A stretch of 64,000 bases of DNA, from positions 794,445 to 858,444 of the forward strand of contig NW_002060957.1 in assembly GCF_000150275.1 (NCBI RefSeq), given 5' to 3'. The notes below the pieces were generated by a model. The model was not told where the DNA came from. It saw only the letters and a program-made list of their open reading frames with translations, and did no database searches. Made by a program: the position numbers and the translations under genes. Source of the DNA: Trichoplax adhaerens (Eukaryota > Placozoa > Uniplacotomia > Trichoplacea > Trichoplacidae). This document shows positions 24,291 to 37,800 of the stretch, one piece after another. How positions within the stretch are numbered: position 1 is the first letter of the stretch; the number at the start of each line of letters is the position of its first letter.

Positions 24291-27195
24291 CTATATATCA
24301 GGATTGTCATCTAATATTAAAGATTCTTGAGGTTCTTTGTAGCTTTCATAAACTGCCTTAGCTGTCAATAGTGTTATAGGAACCATACTAGCTATGCTTA
24401 TGCCCATAAAGATGTAGTTATATGCATATGAGGTTTCTATAATAGCAGATGAGCTAAAGGGTAATGCAATATAGTTAAATATAATAAGGCCAATAGAAAA
24501 TAACGTTTCCACATGAGTAAGTAAGTTGACGGCTAGGTATGGGTGTTTCTAGAATATAGGAGGAAAAACGATAATTTTATTGATTTACATACCAGTCGAA
24601 CATAAGAAAAAATGAGAAATACAAATGTCTACGATAAATTCGGCAATCGATTGTAGAAAATTAATTTTGAAGATACTGTATATGTTGAAATGCATTTTTA
24701 AGAATCTTTTAATCCGACTAACCAATACGGTGCTTTTCGTTGTTTGAATTGCATATCCAATTCTAGATGAGGTATAAGCCTAGCATAAACGCAAAGTATT
24801 TTATCGTTAGTAACATAATTTGATTGATACTTAGTTGCAGCCTTATTTTTTTTAACAATGATAGTTTACCATTGCGCCAGCCATCAATGCAATGTAACCA
24901 TATGTGGAAAAATTCATAATAGCAACCATAAATGCGGCAATTCCACTTGCAAGAAGACCTGATACTAGGATTCCAACATTGATAGGATCGCTGTACTCTG
25001 CAATGTTCTGATCATCAGCTGGAAACCGAGATGCATCTATTGCTAGCATGGAAGTTACAAATCCAATTATGATAAAGGCTGCCTGACATAGGGTTAATAC
25101 AGTAAAGTCAGCTCTAGACCATTCCGAATCTTGAATGTTGTTGACATAATGGACTAAGGTCTGAACAAGCACAACCATACCAGACAGACTAACGCCGGAA
25201 GCAAGCGTGGCAAAGACCCTATACCACACATTCTGTCATTTTGAAAGACAAATCATAAGAAAATATGCCACCTTAATTACAAATATAGCGTATATTCTAT
25301 TCATACTAGTGTTCAGAAAATCTTATCTCTGAGCCTGGCTACGTCGCTACTGCTTAGTGAATATATTCGTACATGTACGGGCATAGTCGCGAACGTAGCA
25401 AATTTGTTGTTTTACTCCAGACTATACTGAGATTTTTCAACTTACCATTTCGTCCGTGTTCTTTTTATGAGTAATTAAGCCAAGTATTCCTGTAACAAAA
25501 ATCTGCAATGGAATTCCAAATTAAAAGAAATAGCTGATACATTTACTACAGTCTTTTTCATTATCATCATCCAATGAATAATTATTTATAGAACGTTATC
25601 ATACAAACTAAATTAATATCACACGGTTTCTGCTTAAACAACCCATTTAAGGCCTATAGAACTTACCACAACACCTTGGAAATGTAGAGAGATGACAGAA
25701 AAATTGAAGAAACGTTCTGAAAATATTGCTAAACCAAGACCGTAAATGATTCCACCAGTAATGATCATAACGATGGATAGGGGAAACTTGCTAATACCTC
25801 TATGCGATTGTTGACCTTCCTGAGAGGATAATAGCTTACCTTGTTTAACAACTATCACGAGTGAGACAAAGTCTATAACTAACGTCGAAGCTATCTGAAA
25901 TCCGGTGGGCATTGAATATCGAATTTGGTTATAGTCGTTTTCAAATAAATCAATAAAGAGTCTGGCTGTGCTTGCAGACGATATTACGGCGGACATGATA
26001 CTTAGTGATAATAAAGAGGCAGCCTAAGAATAAATATTGCAATTAGTCTCATCACTATTATTGAAGATTGATAATACCAATTCTTTAATCGGATCATTTT
26101 GATATAATTGACAAGTTTAACCGAGCTCATTAACTCCTATTAAGCCTCAATACCGTTTTATACCTACATTTTGTGATATCATTTGTAGGATTAATGTTTA
26201 AATCATGTATCAGTATGCTATAGCGTGTATTGACTGGTTCATTATGCGTCGAAAAAATGATGGCTAGTTAATTTATCTTACAAGGTGACAAAGTAAGCAT
26301 CTAGTTTAAGTGTTTACGGATGGAACTTTGATAGGAGTGTGTTCCACAAATCAATAGTGACGTATTTCACTTTAGATGATGAAATAATATTGAATTGTTA
26401 TTGAAGCAACTATTGGGCAAACAAATTTTCATATTTAGTGTTAAATACATTTTAAAAGAAGTGAAAGCCATAAAACGCATGGATATTCCTTCAGCTCTAA
26501 ATCGCAAACGGCTTCAGCATGCCGCAACAGTTAAACTAGAATTAAGCAAGTCTGAGCCGAGCATGTTCATAAACTCTATACTAATTTACCTTCTAGCATT
26601 AATTAATATTCAATACTTATAAATTTCATGATATCAAATACACGCAGTTTTTTTTATGATTCCGAAAGGTCCATCAACTTACTTCAGAAGGTGACGTCAT
26701 AGTTAGATCTCGGACTCGCAATAAAAAAATACCAAGAACAATTGCCTAGTCAAATTAAAGTTAATACAATAATTAGCCATCTTGTATAACGTGAGATGAA
26801 CAGTAAATTGAAAGGAAAGTAACGATTTCAACATCTTTGTATTTCATAGTGAAGCACTTTCAAAGCTAGAAAATGTCGCTAAGATGGAGTAATGCAATGA
26901 TAATAGTAATTAATTCTTGGTAAAAGAAGAATGGAGAAAATGGCAAGTCGGGAGCTCATGACTGTAAATTAATGATTGCAGAAGGACTGTAGCTAGTATG
27001 ACGATTAATATTCTAAAGTGATTCACGTAGGACTAGATAACTCACAAAGTTGGCAGACCAAGCTGGGTCAAACAACAGTGGGCTAATGTATATTTTAAAC
27101 ATAGCAGCATTGAGAGAATAGGATGTAATTCCTGTTCCAATCGTTGCTAAAGCAAAGAAAATTAATATTCCGCCAAATAGTCGTCCAGAAGCCAT
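24291..27195 (-). CDS. multi-pass membrane protein B, paralogue of A
   Basis: Seven coding exons on the minus strand, all introns phase 0: 27046-27195, 26683-26745, 25667-26023, 25446-25502, 24870-25232, 24723-24779, 24291-24548. They join to 434 residues. Exon lengths are 150, 63, 357, 57, 363, 57 and 258 nt; five of the seven equal those of gene A and the two long ones differ by whole codons. Clear shared strings with A include FDP-WSA at the end of exon 1, FSVIS-HF-GV before intron 3, ERADFTVL/SRADFTVL in exon 5, SGLLA-GIA-FM, AYT-SRIG in exon 6 and YIFMGIS/YVFMGIS in exon 7. The same twelve hydrophobic segments and three-module organisation are present. The tail ends in an acidic stretch like that of A. 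A and B are in the same orientation, 3.6 kb apart, so they arose by tandem duplication and have diverged widely. The exon 5 donor is GTAAAC, otherwise splice sites are ordinary. Function unknown. Confidence 0.85.
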
Positions 27196-30100
27196 TATTC
27201 ATCAACACAAATACGTGACCAGCAAACCTATGGCCAAAAGATTATCAGAAAAACTTTCACTATAATTAACGATTCACTTTCTTCTCGCTGTCAGAAGCCT
27301 ATCATCATTGTAAATGAATTTCTTCACAACTTACAGTCAAGTTCAATAATTTTTTATCCAAACTTTCAACTTGAATTACTAAAGCACGGCTGTCGGTAGT
27401 AACCTACTACAAAAGTTGAAAATAGAGTTCTCTAATGGCTGTTGTTAATTTGATTTACCAATCTATTCAATATATAGAGTAAGGGTCTACGAAAGCTGAT
27501 ACTATCATATCAACAGAAGAAAATTCGTTGAGTAGATGAGCAAAATTGCATACTTTAATAGTGTAATTTAACTTGGATTAGTTCCTGAAAGATATTAAGA
27601 CCCTTCATGAAGTGAACAAACAATTAACTCGATAGATACGACTAGATAGCATTATCTACTAGTTAGCCAATACATTGTCTGTGATGAATGATAACGACGC
27701 TCGAACAAAATAATACAAAGAAAACTGTTAGCCAATAGCTTGGCTTAAATATGATGTCATAGTTTGTCCCATTAATTACAGCCCGTACATATTTACCTGT
27801 TCAGTAATACCGGACTTGGTGTTAGCCTTTATACCTCCTATAATACTGAATTAAACTAGTAGCGAACGACTAGGATAAGTATAGAAAATCAATTCTCTTT
27901 TCCTAGATAAAGAATGCTAGAGATCATAGAATCTCTCATAGACACCACCTAGTTAGTAATAAGCGTCTTATTCTTAGATCATAGGCAAAAATCTGCTTTT
28001 CTTTAGAATTAGCTACATGATGTTGGATTAAAAATTCTTAAAGACCCTTTCCATTGGTGAGCCAATCTAGTTTAAACTTTATTATGTAAAGTGCATACTT
28101 GTTAAGAATCATGATATCGAAAAATTGTACCACTAAATTAATATTTTCCATCTGCCCATACATCAATGTCGTAAGTGCCATCCTTTTTCTTTTCGATTAA
28201 GAGGTTAACATGTGGACGTTATCCATGCACTATAGACTTCTGCGGGCTTTAACTTATAGAAGGTGTAGCAAAGCAATTCACTTCAACAGCAAAGCTACGA
28301 TCGAATTCTTTATTCCACAACGAATATAAGGTTGATGCTCAATCAGATGTAATTAATTCATTAATTTAAATTCATCAGGCTATTTGGAGTACGGTAAATT
28401 TTAGATTATAGTCACAATTTACTTAAAATAGGTTCTATGAAATGGCAATTTAGAATACTATGGATTATAAATGACTTTATATACGTATATAGTGAATTAT
28501 ATTTAACGAGGATTCGTTAAGATCTAGGATATTTACGGCTTTGATTTTTGGTATTGTTTATGGAAATAAATACGCTAAATCGAATATCATGTTGCAAATT
28601 CTGGGTTAGGTTGTCACTTAAATAGAAATATGTCTTCATAATAGCTACGATCGATCCTGTAGATTCATAAATAATATAGCGAATGTACTACTAATAAATA
28701 ATACAATCTGAGACATTCTGAACTATTTTTTCAAAACATCAGCAAACACTTAGAGGAATAATTCTTCGACTACTTTTATCGAGTACTGAAATAATTACCT
28801 CAAGCTAATTAGAACTTTAATAATTTGGGATAGACTACTGTTTGCTGAAAACTAAAATTACAATAAAATCCATAAATGAGCCCTTTTAAATTACTGGAGT
28901 ACATTCAAACTAGATAGAAAAGGGATACAATTAAAATTATCTGAGTTCAGTTTACAGGCATTATCAAATAAACATGCCGTAGAAGAGCCTAAAGTTTTGA
29001 TTTTAAGCGACAGATTCGGAGGTCATGTCGGTTTGATGAAAGTCTAGGATATTTTGGGTTGGGTTACAGCTTAATAAAAATATGATACAAGTTATTGAAC
29101 GTAAAAAATGAATTTATATTAGATAAATAACCCAACTTAAGGCATACTGTATCAACATGTATTTCGTTAACATCAGCGATGTCAGGTTAAACTTTAGCTT
29201 TAGATACAGTCATAAGGTTACGGCATCGCCTTAATTAGAGCCTGACAAATTCAGGGCTAAGTGACAGTTTCTGAACTGTGAACTACTGAAGAGCTTCGAA
29301 TAATCTTTTTTTCGCTTACTAATAGCATGCAATTAGCCCATAACTGCATGCAAGATAAAATCCAATATCTTAAAAATACTTATCAGCATCTGCAGCAAAT
29401 GATAAGACATTTTGTTCTCCTATAAGATGTATTCTGAGGGCAATTAATCACACTTATTATAATAAGAAGAATTTACTTAGCTCCTGGTTGGATTATATTC
29501 CTGGAAGCGTAATTACAGTAGTTAAAAACTTGATAAAAATTGCCTATTAACGTATAAACAAGATTAATTTAAGATGTTATCATTTTTTACGAAGAAATAG
29601 TAATCGTTTTAATAGCGATTAGTTTAATTTCAGGATCCAATGAGTATGGGATATATTTAGAAGCGATCAGAAATTATGCCATAAATGAAATCTTAGGCTA
29701 AGGTACCGAATGTATTAGGTCTATCTTAATTGTTGATTAAAAGCCCTTGATGTTGTTTAAAGCTATTCATCCAGCACTTAGAACAGCTCAAATTCTCACT
29801 AAGTAATAAATTAATATCCGTGACTTAATAGTAAATCTTTTTGATACCGTTTTGTAACTAGTACTCAACAACTATGAGATAAGTTTTTAATTCCGACCCG
29901 GTAAGCTCAATATTTCAGAAGAGCATCTCTGCAAAGGGCTATCTAGAAAATTGCATTATAATCTTTTATTGACCAGAAGCAAAAGCTTTTCTAATTTATA
30001 TAAATGATATATGCCTATATAATGTTTAATGATCATGGAATCATGGATCGAGAATGATGTCATAAATATATACTAACAGTCTAGGATGTTTATTAGTGAA

Positions 30101-32802
30101 TATTCTAGCGATATTTAATTGTAAAACCGGAATCTTCGTAAAATTTAATGAACGAGTAAATCAATCTGTCAAGATTGCTCTACTTATGTAAATTGCAATA
30201 TGAAGTAATGCCTCCAACTGTTCTTATTCTCTTGCAACAGCTTCTTAAAGTTTCAATAGCCTTATGCATATTTAACGAGCTAAAGATGAGACAGTAAAAA
30301 TGTGTATTAAATCACCGTTCAACATGTAAATTACTCTGCTATTTTTCAGACATGATTTTTCGAAGACGTAAATGATGTCAAATGTTATTTAATTGCTGTG
30401 AAGTTTCATAACCTAAATGTTAGCGTCACGATCGAGATTGTAATACAGAGGGATAATATTAAATAGGTATACTCTACCTTCGTTAATCAAGTACAACTGC
30501 CTCGTAACTCAATATTTCATAGAATTACCCTTTCAATATTAGTCTTTAAAACTGTATAATCGGTAATACTCTACCTTTTATCCTACGGACAACTTTATGA
30601 TCAACGTGTATACTAGTCTAGTTTACTATTGGCTTTTTAACTTAATTTACACAGTTTAGTCTTAAAATTTTGCATAGATGAATCAAATACTAAACTTGAA
30701 TCAAATGAAGGAAAATCAATGTCGGTTATAAGCCTTTGTGTCGTTTCTCAACTACTATATCGGTTAGCATATTCTGTTGTTATGTTCTAAACTGCCATTT
30801 TCTACACGCAAGATTAATAAATCATCTAAAACCTGTGTAAATGACCGTTATCAAAACTATCGAAACTCTCAGCTTTCAAACATGCAGATAGAGAGCTGAT
30901 TCCCTTTACAAGAACTACCGATGACAAATCGCTATGAAAATTTATATGGTTATCATATTTCATATTTACGATATATGCCATTACATGCAAATCAACCTTA
31001 TTAAAATATGCAGAATAAAAGCATACATTTAATCCAGAAATTTGTAATTAATACCTAAGTTAATTTAGACTTTAAATGTCCAGAATAAATTTAATGAACC
31101 ATAAAATATTTTCAATTAAGGTATTAAGAGTTAAAGTATTTTAAGCCTATGTATTCAAATAAGTTTTCATAATATGGATCTAAAATCAAGACTATCAAAT
31201 GAATATATAAATGTTTATTTCTGAGATACTTATAACCAATCCGTAGCATTAATAAAAAATAGAATCAAAACATTCAAATTAATGACCAGCAATACAGAAT
31301 ATTAATTATGAAAAGGATGAAATTATTTCAAATCTTAAGATAGTCAGCAGAGTTGAAATGTTTCAAAAAGTAACCAGAAATCACCTTATCTTAGAAAGTT
31401 CGTTTCATTCTCTAAATTTTGGTGATAATTAAAATGTAATGAAAAATTTATGTTTTTCAGTGCAAGTGGGTTAAATTTACTTTTAATGATAGATCAGGTC
31501 AACAGCGGCAAAGTGTAGTGCATAACCATAACTAAATTCCAGCTTGCACATAGGTATTTTCGTTAAAATGTACTTTAAGCCTACCTTATTATTAATATGA
31601 TCGCCAACTATACAATATGATCTACTCTCACGAGAGATATAATAAAATCAAACATGATGCATGTGGACCTTAATCAAATCAGTAAAGGTTGAAAATTAAC
31701 GTTACTGCAAAAATTAAATTTTATTCATTATTTCAGATGATACTACAGTAAATAACACAATTTACGTTTTAGAAACTTCTTATAGTAATTTAAAGTTTTA
31801 TGTTACTTTCAGCTAATATGATTTCATGGCTAAAACGTAATATTAAGTCTGCTCCATTAATTCTTTCAGCTAAAATTTTATTCTATACAAGCACTGGTAC
31901 AAGTAGACATAGCAGGTTCATTTGTGATAACGAACGAAAATCATATATGGTAAAATTAATGTGCATAAATATTCGTATGATATCCGGTAATCAGTTTACG
32001 GTATGAGGCTGATCTCTCCCTATCAACATATTACAGACTCAAGGAATAATTATTACAATTAGAGGAAGAGCGTTATGTTTTAAGTTTAATCGATCCATGA
32101 TTGTTTACATGGTGCATGGAAATCAAGCTCTAGCAACTGCAAAAGTTGTAATATTGTGCAATGTATCCTAAATTATCATTCGCTTCAACATTTATATTAA
32201 CTTCTATCACATTAGAATTACACGTATATTTAATATATTGCTGCTATATTAGCTACTGACATTGCCTTTCAGAATTAATGTTAATCAATAATATTCTGAA
32301 TATTGTACTAAAGGAAATTTTTAGCGGATTACGTCTTACTTCGTAAACTGTAAAGCAACATAAAAATTAATATATTTACTATGGCCAAAAACTGTCCTCT
32401 AACCGTACTTCTTTATTTCTATTTTATTCATAGATCTGTGGGTAATGTTATTTTAAGCTATTAATTCTGCTTTCGCTGTATTAACAACTATCTGTTAAAA
32501 GATGCTGGATCGATCTAATGCACTGCTTTTTCTCAATGGACTTGTTAATCTGTGTTGGCTTCTCTTATATAGCTAGAATATGCTCTTAATCAAACTAATA
32601 ATTATAATCATGCTAATGATTAATATCATTTTTTGAATAGAGGTAATAATTGTATAATAAGTAAGAGGAAGATTGTTTTAATAAAAATTTATATACGAAG
32701 TTGCATTGTCTAATGAGTACAGTATGAAAGTAGCGCATTCAGCTATAATATCAAAACAACCCCTATAGCTGTTTAAGACAGGTTATTAAGTTTGTCCATG
32801 CA
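27196..32802. other. long gene-poor stretch
   Basis: No supported exon on either strand over about 5.6 kb. Parts of about 28370-28760 and 28830-29180 resemble each other at low identity (shared strings around TCTAGGATATTT, GGGTTRGGTT, CTTAA...AAATATG and AACATCAGC), and a similar TCTAGGATGTTTA string occurs near 30090. This suggests an old direct repeat about 480 bp long. A 68-codon plus-strand frame at 31800-32006 has no recognisable features. Confidence 0.4.
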
Positions 32803-33210
32803 TTTGCTGCCTAGTCAAGTTATAACTCGTCCGCTGGCAACGATGAATTATAAGCTGACTAATCAACTTATAAATTGACATATTACCAAGTCAGTTCATA
32901 AACTATGGCCCATATATTCCGCCGTTTATAAAGTACCGAAGCAATATTAGCTGTATCATGCACTGATGTCGAATATCACCCAGTACATTCGGCCGTTTTT
33001 AGACCGATGCTTGTAATCAAATATCAGATACGAACTGACTTGTTGATACATCAGTTTATAAGTTGACAGTGGCTTTGCAGTTTATGAACGGCAAAATTTA
33101 TGGGCCACAGTTTATAAACTGACTGTGCGATACGTCAATTCATAAGTCGACTAGTCACTTTATAACCTATCATTGCCAGCGGACCAGTTATAACTTGACT
33201 ACCCAGCGAA
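32803..33210. mobile_element. MITE-like element with about 115-bp terminal inverted repeats
   Basis: The left arm (about 32803-32930) and the complement of the right arm (about 33095-33210) match along their length: GTCAAGTTATAACT, GGTCCGCTGGCAA-GAT, then GACTARTC, AACTTATRAATTGAC, GTCAGTT-ATAAACT and TGGCCCATA. Outermost matching bases are TAGTCAAGTTATAACT at 32812-32827 and its complement at 33186-33201. The centre holds further copies of a CAGTTTATAA-type motif, including a perfect 14-bp palindrome CAGTTTATAAACTG near 33108-33121. There is no coding capacity. Size about 400 bp, so a non-autonomous DNA transposon or foldback element. A target-site duplication was not resolved. Confidence 0.75.
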
Positions 33211-34665
33211 TAAATAGACTAGCAGAATAACCAGTCTGTAGCAATTGATAAGTCATTTTTGATAGCTCTTGTTAACAGATGTTAATTGTATAGTAGCATA
33301 GTAATAGGTAGGTTTTAATCATCTAAATTTGGAAATCAGCTAATAGTAAAGATCAAAATCTATTAATAGTTAATATAATAGTCTTTTAATTAGCATTAAT
33401 TAACTACCATTAATATCTTAGTTAGCTAACTAAATATTTAATATATGTATGAAATAATGCTAATTTCTTAGTGACAATTAAGAACAATGAAGGATTAATA
33501 GTGAGCTATAACCACTTTACTACTATTAATGCTTGTATGCTACTAAGTGACTGCAATGTAAATGCATCACAATGTCCTATCACCCAATATGGAAATTCGG
33601 AAATATGCCTATGAATATGCTCTGATTTTATTATCAGTATGTCTTCAATACTAGAGTAGTAGACCATGAAGTTGTTGTGGTGTAATATAAGCAAATTACA
33701 AAGTGCTACTAATAGCCTCACTGAAAAGTTTTTACTGGTCAAAATCCTTTATTTCGCCGTATGGATAACCAAAAATTAATCGCGCGTTACTTTTGAGATT
33801 GAGTCTTAGCTCATCGCAAATATTCGTAAACCAACAAATTATCATACTCTAGCTACACCAGTATTCATTAATTGTTAGTAACGCTAATTTTAGTAAATAA
33901 AGGAAATTATCAGCAACTGTATTCTTACTACAGATACACAACGATAAATTACTTTGTATGTTATATAATAAAATTTCAACTCTTTCTTTAACGGGAAATA
34001 TAGCTAAGATACAGTATCTTAAAAATAATGTATCGAATATTCATTTCTTTTTTACTCTACGTTATTGCATGCATTAGCTCTTTATCAATCTAATCTGAAA
34101 GCAAAATCTATTTCGGGCCTGCACTGCAACAAATCAAACAGGATCCCTATATTTGAGTGCTCCAGCAGTTGCAGCTGTTATAGATTACATGAGTTCATCG
34201 TTAGTATTATTGACAAATGTCAATCGGAACGCTTATAAAAACAAAATGATTCTCGTATGATAACATATCTGTTTAATCGCTTTATTCAGAAAAATAGTTC
34301 ACTCAATATCTGTTTTTTTTCTTTCCTAATCATAATCATATAAGCCTATGTCAAATAAATCGTTATTAATAATCCGTTCGTTACTAGACGAATCGCCCAT
34401 CATACAGCATTACCCAATTAAAAGATTTATTCATACACTAGTCATTTTTAGCAAAGAATTAGATAAACCAGCTATAATCTACTACAGCACAGGATAGAAT
34501 ATTTGATATTATATTAGTTATTAATGTAATGTATTAAACTAGCAACCACTCAGTAGTTGATACTACGTACGTCTTATCAGAGCGCTATCTACAGAGATGC
34601 AGCAAACAACTTGTTAAATTTAAGAATTAGTGAAACAATGAATGTTTTATCAAAAGTTAAAATAA
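33211..34665. other. non-coding spacer
   Basis: No exon supported. It includes the 3' flank of the minus-strand sphingomyelinase gene. Confidence 0.45.
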
Positions 34666-37600
34666 CTATACATTTCCATTGATATTAGCCATCCAAACTT
34701 CTAAATCGCACATATATGCTTTCATTCCTCTAATTTCGTCCTCATCAAACAAAAACCCGTAAAGGAACATTGTCATCGCAATTGTGAAGAAGAGTGGACA
34801 AGCAACGATAACAGCAAGCTTTATCCATTCGTTATCAGATGAATGATAATTGATGATGCCAGAAAGGATTGCTAGTGCTAAAGACAAAACAACCAGGAGA
34901 CAACGATGAAAATGCCTGAAATTGGCAATTTTTACATTGTCGTCTAAAATAGCATGAGTTTCCTGCAATACTTGCATCGTTTCCGTCGGATCCCCTATAA
35001 AATGTAAACGGAAAAAGATGCACGTTAGAATTAGCGATAAATACTCTAGCAATATTGCGACATAAAAATTTATAATCGTTAAATTAGTAAAGATCCGTTC
35101 ATTGGCATGTTGCAACAGCATAACTATGATAGAACCTACCAGCCATATCTTGACGTTGTCTCAATCTTCTAGCATTTAATTGAAAAGTAGCTTCTACACC
35201 TTCGTGGTCAGAATAGTTAAAGGCTGCATCTGGAATTCTGCCTAGAGTGACTTGACAAGCTTGACTTTTCAAATGGTCACCACTATATAGAATGTAATCG
35301 ATTCGCTTCTCAATTTCATTTGCGGGAGTAAAGGAATTTGTCTTTGCAGCACAGGTAAACCCACTCATCTGCTATATAGAGCAAATAAAGCAACGGGCGT
35401 CAATATCACTTTGTATATTTTCAGAACAACTACACCCGGCAATTTCCTACAGTGGTAACGTTTAACGAGTCGGAATAATCAATATTATTTCTAGTATACA
35501 ACATTACCCCATCACCAGCCTCGAGCCATGCATCTTTAAGATCCAGCGAAGTAGTAATAAATCGATAGCCAATGTCTTCAGGCTCAAAATTTAAATCACC
35601 AATTAAAATTACCGGGCTATTACCTGCAGTAAATCGTATTAACTGGCTCAATTGTACGATTTCAGTAACCCGATGAGGCAAGTAAACGTCATTATCTCGA
35701 TTATATTCGGCATGGATCTAATCAAGGCAAGGAATAATAGGCAGCATTAATGACTATGTGTAATTTTATCCAAGCAAGTTATCGAAATTTGCGATTCATA
35801 CATTCAATATGGCAATTGTTTCAGAAGTAATGGCAAGATGAACTCAATCTTACATGTGTTACATAGACATTTAATATGGTGCCATTGACATCAATTTTAC
35901 AAAATCCCACGCCCTTTTTGCCAAGCCAATCGCCATGGTTTAGTGCATACGGATAACCACTTAGTGTGTATGCGGTAAAAGAGGTTGCAACAATAGGAAA
36001 ACGTGAAAAGATACACTTGCCACTTCCAATTTTTCCACTGTAATAGGCCAAAATGAAATTGATTTAGTCATCTGAAATTTGTAATTTGCAGTTACAGTAT
36101 ATATTATCGACGTACGTCGCAAATTTAAAACTATTTTAATGAGACAAAGTACCTATAAAAGTAATGAGAGTGAGGGAAGACAGCTTTGAGAGCAACCTTT
36201 AATGCTTCATAATTTTTGATGAGCCATACCTAAAGTATTTAAAATGTTACAAAATATAATCATATCTTGTCATAAAGAGATCTATCAGCTGATTTTAAAG
36301 CGATAGTCTAAATACAAACTTCTGACATTAGCTGTTACCACTAATCATGCCCGTACTGGTAAACACGAAATATATTGTACTCGTATTTATGATTTTGATT
36401 TATTGCATATACAGTTGGTCTAAGTGATGCATAATCACATGCGTGCATAATTCGTTTAGAATATTTTACGCTAATAGTAAAAATAAATTTTTGAAACCTC
36501 TTGCAATCCAATAATGTCATAATCGCTTTGTCGTAACGCTTCAGCAAGGTACTTGAATCTTTCATCGCGATGTGGCGAAAGCGAAGACAATGGTAGACCC
36601 CTATAAAATGAATGGAATACATAGGTGTTAAGTAATAAGCTTGTATAAATAAATTTATTTGGCCATTATGAGGTACGCTTGAATCCACTAAGAGCGTAGA
36701 ACACGCAATGTAACAAGTGAGCACTAATTGTAACTTTCATCCACTATCATCACGGTGTTATGTAGACACTAAACAATCTCTAACAGTAAATCGGAATCTG
36801 CTAAATCATTATTATCCCAAGCGAATACAAATCTAATCAATTAATATTAAGAGGGCACTTTGCATAATTGCTGTTCTTATCTAGTACGGTGCCAGTTGTG
36901 AATGCTGATAAAGATTCATTGCTTGTGGAGTTGTGGTTCATGTATAGCTTGATCAAGACAATATAGAATTAATTAATTGCTGTATAGGCAAATACTGCAC
37001 CAGTATAGTATTGTCATAAGAGTACGCATATTGTTTTATTTTAGTTATCATCCAAAAGATTTGTACATGAACTAGCAGCTGTACTGTGCGAAAAAGATCG
37101 GGGACCGACGATCTAAACTACTATACAACATGACTCTGTTGTCGGACAGAACTATGGTCAGAACACAACGATGTGCATACCACTTACGCTGAAGAGGAAA
37201 CGGATCAACAGTAATATCAGACTCCTACGAGGAAATTACTAGTTGGCAGCTGCCTACACTGTCATGATAACGATTTGGGATGAAGTCTTGATACACCATT
37301 GGAGTTATCAAGGCAGTTTCCATTATTGATGGTATCAGTGATTACAAATTGACCTTAGGAGATTGTTCAACTCGATTTTGCAGCATGAGAGTCTATGCGG
37401 ATACATTAGACTGGTTCAATATGTGATATATGACATGGCCAATTCTACTGTAATGTAGTCTTTCCATAGTGGTCATTGTCAATACAAAAAGCGATAATAC
37501 GCTATCTTGTACGAACAGCAGCACCAGAGCTGCTGTAGAGAGTTTTTCGTACATCGATCACTGCATCTACTGTGCTCTGCTATAACATGGCATACTGTAA

Positions 37601-37800
37601 TAACTGTCAAAGGATAAACTGCAATATTCGATAATACTGTCGATAATTAATATTACAGAAATGGATTACTGCCATTGCAACGATGCACGTTAATCGTACA
37701 TTGTATTAGCACCAAGAGAGCTAAAAATTGGAAAAATGGTGAAAATGCAATCTACGTAGACTTACCAACAGTTCAAAGTTAGAACGCGCAGTTGAACCAT
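34666..37800 (-). CDS. SMPD2-like: neutral sphingomyelinase, SMPD2-like
   Basis: Seven coding exons on the minus strand: 37766-37800, 36498-36600, 36153-36229, 35854-36037, 35451-35717 (or to 35436), 35140-35368, 34666-34994. They join to 407 (or 412) residues, close to the usual SMPD2 length. The protein has the endonuclease/exonuclease/phosphatase fold that hydrolyses sphingomyelin to ceramide and phosphocholine, with Mg2+. Visible landmarks: start MVQLRVLTLNCWG, LQE at residues 44-46 (metal-binding Glu), GKIGSGKCIFSRFPI and GYPYALNHGDW, THIHAEYNR, the GDLNFE block (Asp174, Asn176), RIDYILY, and SDHEG with the catalytic His near 277. Exon 7 gives two C-terminal membrane helices, CLLVVLSLALAIL and LAVIVACPLFFTIAM, as in SMPD2, so the catalytic part should face the cytosol on an internal or plasma membrane. 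Oddities: the donor of exon 2 is the weak GTTTCA, and exon 5 has two possible in-frame donors (GTAGGA or GTGTAG). Intron 1 (about 1.2 kb) is richer in GC than the surroundings. Confidence 0.93.

Noticed and set aside
31800-32006. 68-codon plus-strand frame
   Set aside because: No splice sites, motif or partner exon in a gene-free region.
36341-36724. 127-codon minus-strand frame over SMPD2-like exon 2
   Set aside because: It reads exon 2 in the wrong frame; the correct frame gives the YDIIGLQE motif and joins in phase to its neighbours.
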